Source: Psychroflexus sp.
GTDB lineage: Bacteria > Bacteroidota > Bacteroidia > Flavobacteriales > Flavobacteriaceae
Length of the DNA stretch: 11,490 bases
Assembly: GCA_007116535.1 (NCBI GenBank)
Contig: SKIG01000117.1
Span: 1-11,490, forward strand
Reading direction: 5' to 3'
Part shown: positions 7,754-11,490 of the stretch, one piece after another
How the letters are laid out: every line of letters starts with the position of its first letter
Position numbering within the stretch: the stretch's first letter is position 1
The notes under the pieces: generated by a model
The model's input: only the letters and a program-made list of their open reading frames with translations
What the model was told of the DNA's origin: nothing
Database searches by the model: none
Position numbers and translations under genes: made by a program

Positions 7754-8500
7754 ATGAAACTTTTAGAAAATAAAAATGTCATTATTACCGGTGCTAGTAG
7801 AGGTATCGGAAGAGGTATCGCTCTTGTTTTTGCTCAACATGGAGCAAATGTGGCTTTTACCTATAATTCTTCTGCACAACCAGCTGAAGAACTTGCTAAA
7901 GAACTAACTGCACTTGGTGTAAAAGCAAAAGCTTACCAATCTGATGCGTCTGATTTTGCACAAGCAGAACAATTTGTTGCAGACGTATTGAATGACTTTG
8001 GAACTATAGATGCAGTAGTAAACAACGCAGGAATTACTAAAGACAATTTGTTGATGCGTATGTCTGAAGACGACTTTAATAAAGTAATTCAAGTTAATTT
8101 GAATTCTGTTTTTAACCTAACAAAAGCAGTTTTAAGACCATTACTAAAGCAAAAATCAGGAAGCATAATCAACATCAGTTCTGTTGTTGGAGTAAAAGGT
8201 AATGCAGGTCAAGCAAATTATGCGGCTTCAAAAGCAGGTGCAATTGGTTTCTCTAAGTCTACTGCTTTAGAGCTTGGTTCAAGAAATATACGTTGTAACG
8301 TAATTGCTCCGGGCTTCATAGAAACTGAAATGACAGCAAAACTTGATGAAAAAACAGTCGATGGGTGGAGACAAGCTATTCCATTAAAGCGTGGAGGACA
8401 ACCTGAAGATGTAGCTAATGCTTGTGTGTTTTTAGCAAGCGATATGAGTGCATACATCACAGGACAAGTCATCAACGTAGATGGGGGAATGCTTACCTAA
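7754..8500 (+). CDS. fabG: 3-oxoacyl-ACP reductase FabG
   Basis: FabG reduces 3-oxoacyl-ACP to 3-hydroxyacyl-ACP with NADPH, the step before FabZ in fatty-acid elongation, and its product type is also the acyl donor for LpxA and LpxD. The 248-residue protein is a classical short-chain dehydrogenase: nucleotide-binding TGASRGIG (12-19), NNAG (90-93), Asn115 in VNLNS, catalytic Ser143, and Tyr156/Lys160 in NYAASKAG. Conserved PGFIETEMT (186-194) and the C-terminal GQVINVDGGM are the features that make FabG the preferred assignment. Because SDRs are a broad family, another 3-oxoacyl reductase role is a minor alternative. It is the first gene of a unit that continues 30 bases later with the VWA protein. 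Confidence 0.93.
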   Translation: MKLLENKNVIITGASRGIGRGIALVFAQHGANVAFTYNSSAQPAEELAKELTALGVKAKAYQSDASDFAQAEQFVADVLNDFGTIDAVVNNAGITKDNLLMRMSEDDFNKVIQVNLNSVFNLTKAVLRPLLKQKSGSIINISSVVGVKGNAGQANYAASKAGAIGFSKSTALELGSRNIRCNVIAPGFIETEMTAKLDEKTVDGWRQAIPLKRGGQPEDVANACVFLASDMSAYITGQVINVDGGMLT

Positions 8501-8530
8501 GCTTCCAATCAAAATAAAACACTATAATTT

Positions 8531-10561
8531 ATGTCCTTGTATTCAACACTAATTTTATTGGTGGGTGCTATTTTTGCCGCCATCATTGTTTATGTTCAAT
8601 ACAAGGACTATTTTTTTGAACAACGTCTAAAAGCTTCAATTCTTGGGAGCTTACGTTGGTTGTCTTACATGACAATTTTACTTCTATTGATTAATTTTCC
8701 TATTGAAACCGAAACCACTTCAACAGAAAAACAAAAGTTGATTCTATTGACTGATGTTTCTTCATCGATGAATAATTTTACTTCAGAGGAAGAAGTATCC
8801 AATTTAATCAATTCAATTTCTACTAATTCTAAGCTACAAGATAAATTTACAATTGAAAAATATAGTTTTGGCGAGTCATTTCAGAGCTTAGAAGATGAGG
8901 TGATTTTTTCGGATAAACAAACAAATATTGCTAAAGCGCTCAGAGAAATAGACCAAGTTTACAAAAACCAAAAATATTCGATTGTCTTAGTTTCAGATGG
9001 AAATCAGAGTATTGGTCAGGAATATACTTACCTTACAAAACAGCTGAATCAAACTATTTATCCTCTTGTTGTTGGTGACACAGCAAAAGTTGAAGATCTT
9101 CGTATAGATAGATTAAATGTAAACAAATATGTATTTTTAGATAATAAATTTCCTGTTGAAGTTTTTGCAAGTTATCAAGGTGAAAAAGTGCAAAATACTG
9201 AGTTAGGTATTTATAGAAATTCTAAGCAAATAGCTTCAAAAAATGTAGTGTTTTCTTCATCAAAATCTACACATCGAGTAACTTTTGAATTACCTGCTAA
9301 TGAGAAAGGTATACAAAAATACCAAGTACGAGTACGTCCTTTTGAAGGTGAATCATTCATCGAAAATAATACCAAAGACTTCGCTATTGAAGTAATTGAC
9401 GATTATAGTAACATTTTACTTCTTACGGAAAAAATTCATCCGGATATTGGAATGTTACAACGAAGTATCAGCAAAAGTCAGCAACGAAAAGTTACGGTAA
9501 AAACAATCGCTGAGTTAGATGAAGCTATCAACGATTTCAACTTATTGGTGTTGTATCAACCAACCAATTCTTTTCAGTCGGTTATAGAGCAAGCCAATGA
9601 TTTTGGGATGAATGTGTTGGTGTTTTCAGGAACAAAAACAGATTATGCTTTTCTACAAAAATCATTTCCTTACTTTGAAAAATCTGACTCCAATGTAACA
9701 GAAGATTACTACCCAATTTTTGATCAAGATTTTTCTGTGTTTCAACAGGAAGATATCGGTTTTATTCAACTTCCTCCTCTTCAGGATATTTTTGGTGATG
9801 TGCGTTTAACTACTGAAGCTCAAGTATTATTAAAGCAACAAGTTCAAGGTTTTGAAACAGGCTCGCCACTTTTGTTTTTTGTAGAAGATAAAAGCCGTCG
9901 ATTTGGATTTTTTATGGGTGAAAATTCTTGGCGTTGGCGTTCGCAGTATTTTGTAGATAATCAATCTTTTGAAGCCTTTGATGATTTTATTGGTAACATG
10001 CTTCAATATGTTACTTCAACAACCACAAAACAACGCTTGGTTCTTGATTATGAACGTTTTTACAACCAAAAGTTAGACGAAGAAATAAAAGCTTTTTACT
10101 ACGATGCTAATTTCAAAATAGATAATTCAGCTGAAGTTACCATTCAACTTAAAAATGAAGAGGACGGTTCTACAAACGAATACCCAATGTTATGGAGAGG
10201 AAATTATTATTCTTTTCCAATAAGAAACTTAGATAACGGAAGCTATTCTATAGAAGTCTCTGTAAACGATAGAAGCTTCGTTTCGTCAGGTAATTTTCAA
10301 CTTGAAGAACAAGATGTAGAGGACAAAGTAGTTTCTCCTGATATAGCTTCACTTAGAAGTATTGCTAACGGAAATAGACTTTATCTTTTGAATGAACCGG
10401 ATGTATTAATGCAAAATCTATCTGAGGAGTCTTCACTCTCTCCAAGCCTGAAAAGCGTTAAAAAAAATCTATCTTTAATTGACTGGTTCTATCTATTACT
10501 TTTTTTAGTAGTAACTTTGTCAATAGAATGGTTCATTAGAAAATACAATGGACTTATTTAA
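8531..10561 (+). CDS. Membrane-anchored VWA-domain protein
   Basis: The 676-residue protein has two N-terminal hydrophobic segments (about 5-22 and 43-56) and one at the C-terminus (about 652-667, followed by a basic tail). Between them a von Willebrand A domain starts at residue 69 (KLILLTDVSSSM). The metal-ion-dependent adhesion site looks complete: Asp75, Ser77 and Ser79 in DVSSS, Thr131 in QTNIAKAL, and Asp156 in LVSDGNQS. A beta-sandwich-like stretch (about 185-290) follows, then a Rossmann-like region (293-495) with GENSWRWR (464-471), a motif shared by uncharacterised membrane proteins with a glutamine-amidotransferase-like fold. No catalytic Cys nucleophile is evident. Hydrophobicity suggests the bulk lies on one side of the inner membrane. 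It sits between fabG and an SPFH gene; its function is unknown. Confidence 0.8.
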   Translation: MSLYSTLILLVGAIFAAIIVYVQYKDYFFEQRLKASILGSLRWLSYMTILLLLINFPIETETTSTEKQKLILLTDVSSSMNNFTSEEEVSNLINSISTNSKLQDKFTIEKYSFGESFQSLEDEVIFSDKQTNIAKALREIDQVYKNQKYSIVLVSDGNQSIGQEYTYLTKQLNQTIYPLVVGDTAKVEDLRIDRLNVNKYVFLDNKFPVEVFASYQGEKVQNTELGIYRNSKQIASKNVVFSSSKSTHRVTFELPANEKGIQKYQVRVRPFEGESFIENNTKDFAIEVIDDYSNILLLTEKIHPDIGMLQRSISKSQQRKVTVKTIAELDEAINDFNLLVLYQPTNSFQSVIEQANDFGMNVLVFSGTKTDYAFLQKSFPYFEKSDSNVTEDYYPIFDQDFSVFQQEDIGFIQLPPLQDIFGDVRLTTEAQVLLKQQVQGFETGSPLLFFVEDKSRRFGFFMGENSWRWRSQYFVDNQSFEAFDDFIGNMLQYVTSTTTKQRLVLDYERFYNQKLDEEIKAFYYDANFKIDNSAEVTIQLKNEEDGSTNEYPMLWRGNYYSFPIRNLDNGSYSIEVSVNDRSFVSSGNFQLEEQDVEDKVVSPDIASLRSIANGNRLYLLNEPDVLMQNLSEESSLSPSLKSVKKNLSLIDWFYLLLFLVVTLSIEWFIRKYNGLI

Positions 10562-10591
10562 ACAATTTAATTAAAACTTTAATTTTTTACT

Positions 10592-11407
10592 ATGGAAAGA
10601 TTACCTAAAGTTGCGTTGCCATTTGTTCTTTTGGCGATTATCGTGATTATTATTATTTCAAAATCTGCGGTGAATATTTCATCAGGTCAAGCAGGTGTTT
10701 TATTCAAGCGTTTTGGAGAAGGGGTTGTAACTGATAAACCTCCAATGGGCGAAGGATTCCATTTAGTTGCTCCTTGGAATGATGTTTTTGTATATGAAGT
10801 TAGACAACAAGCCTTAGAAGAAACAATGAAGGTATTATCTTCAAACGGTTTGGATATTAGAATTGAGGCAACCGTGTGGTTTAAGCCTGAAATTGAAAAT
10901 TTAGGTTTTCTTCATCAAGAGAGGGGAGAGAAATATATTTCTCGTGTACTTCAACCAGCTATTAGTGCAGCTGCAAGAACAGTGATTGGTAGATACACAC
11001 CAGAGCAACTTTATGCAAGTAAGAGAGAAGCTATTCAAACAGAAATTTTTGAAGAGGCAAGAAAAACTTTGGAAAATCAGTATATCGTTATTGAACGTAT
11101 CCTTGTAAAGGATGTTTCTCTTCCAACAACTATCAAAGATGCTATCGAGCGTAAGTTGAAACAAGAGCAAGAAGCCTTGGAATATGAGTATCGTTTGACA
11201 AAAGCAGTACAAGAAGCAGAAAGACAAAGAATTGATGCAGAAGGTAAAGCACGTGCAAATGATATTTTGAACAAATCCTTGACTAAAAATATCTTAACAG
11301 AAAAAGGTATACAAGCAACTATTGAGCTATCAAAATCTAATAACGCAAAAGTTATTGTGATTGGCTCAGGCGATGACGGTCTTCCAATTATTTTGGGAAA
11401 TAACTAA
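10592..11407 (+). CDS. Prohibitin-like SPFH/Band 7 membrane protein
   Basis: This 271-residue protein has one N-terminal membrane segment (about 8-24, LPFVLLAIIVIIIIS) and then an SPFH domain. SGQAGVLFKRFGEGVV (31-46), PPMGEGFHLVAPWND (50-64) and the SRVLQPAISAAARTVIGRYT stretch (117-136) are typical of prohibitin homologues. A charged helical, probably coiled-coil region follows (about 183-245, KLKQEQEALEYEYRLTKAVQ), where SPFH proteins oligomerise. Relatives form ring-like assemblies that organise membrane microdomains and often act with membrane proteases such as FtsH. No protease gene is adjacent here; the upstream partner is the VWA protein, 30 bases away. The length matches bacterial prohibitin-like proteins, and the gene ends just before a strong terminator. 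Confidence 0.9.
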   Translation: MERLPKVALPFVLLAIIVIIIISKSAVNISSGQAGVLFKRFGEGVVTDKPPMGEGFHLVAPWNDVFVYEVRQQALEETMKVLSSNGLDIRIEATVWFKPEIENLGFLHQERGEKYISRVLQPAISAAARTVIGRYTPEQLYASKREAIQTEIFEEARKTLENQYIVIERILVKDVSLPTTIKDAIERKLKQEQEALEYEYRLTKAVQEAERQRIDAEGKARANDILNKSLTKNILTEKGIQATIELSKSNNAKVIVIGSGDDGLPIILGNN

Positions 11408-11429
11408 AACATTAGAAGATTCTATGTTT

Positions 11430-11468
11430 AAAAATTCCGATTCAATTAGTTGAGTCGGAATTTTTTTT
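11430..11468 (+). terminator. Strong hairpin terminator, possibly bidirectional
   Basis: A 16-base stem (left arm 11430-11445, right arm 11450-11465) with a four-base TTAG loop contains a single G-T wobble and otherwise pairs fully; the core is ATTCCGA/TCGGAAT. A run of eight T follows on the plus strand (11461-11468), and a run of five A leads in (11430-11434), so the hairpin could also end minus-strand transcription. It lies 22 bases after the prohibitin-like gene's stop. Confidence 0.88.
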
Positions 11469-11490
11469 ACTCAAGTAAGTATTTCATGTA
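11467..11490 (-). CDS. Possible C-terminal end of a convergent gene (cut by window edge)
   Basis: Read on the minus strand, the last 24 bases encode YMKYLLE followed by TAA, whose bases (11467-11469) fall in the T tract of the terminator. A convergent gene ending at a shared terminator is a common arrangement and fits the A-rich lead-in of the hairpin. Seven codons are too few to identify a product, and the reading frame could be chance. Confidence 0.3.
   Translation of the reverse strand, partial: YMKYLLE

Noticed and set aside
10566..10575. TTTAATTAAA palindrome between the VWA and SPFH genes
   Set aside because: Short A/T-only palindromes are expected by chance in intergenic DNA of this composition, and no promoter box accompanies it.

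Overview
The window is a compact stretch of AT-rich chromosome from a member of the Bacteroidota, most probably the Flavobacteriia. Four things point there: a partial gene for PorX, the type IX secretion response regulator found only in this phylum; a natural LpxC-FabZ fusion; TAnnTTTG-type promoter boxes in front of the transcription-unit starts; and an absence of Shine-Dalgarno sequences. Nothing suggests a mobile element, prophage, CRISPR array or RNA gene. No gap between genes exceeds 300 bases.

Layout. Minus-strand porX is cut by the left edge (1-262). Across a 31-base divergent gap, an HD-domain phosphohydrolase gene with a TTG start (294-1523) opens a tight plus-strand cluster: lpxD, the lpxC/fabZ fusion, lpxA, efp, a second LpxD-like acyltransferase, and a SnoaL/NTF2-like gene broken by an in-frame stop codon (6276-6701). 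Junctions inside the cluster run from an 8-base overlap to 23 bases, which suggests one operon. Next comes sucD with its own promoter and an intrinsic terminator (7659-7697). The last unit is fabG, a large membrane-anchored VWA protein and a prohibitin-like SPFH protein, closed by a strong hairpin terminator (11430-11468). The last 24 bases look like the end of a convergent minus-strand gene.

How the genes fit together. LpxA, LpxC and LpxD carry out the first acylations and the deacetylation of UDP-GlcNAc for lipid A. FabZ and FabG are steps of the fatty-acid elongation cycle that supplies the hydroxyacyl-ACP used by LpxA and LpxD. Envelope building is therefore the main theme. EF-P (translation of proline stretches) and SucD (TCA cycle) are housekeeping neighbours. 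The VWA and SPFH proteins are membrane-associated and of unknown role.

No clearly new system is visible. The points most worth checking are the premature stop in the NTF2-like gene, the LpxD paralogue lacking some LpxD signature residues, the VWA-SPFH pair, and the very short distance between the apparent lpxD promoter and its start codon.
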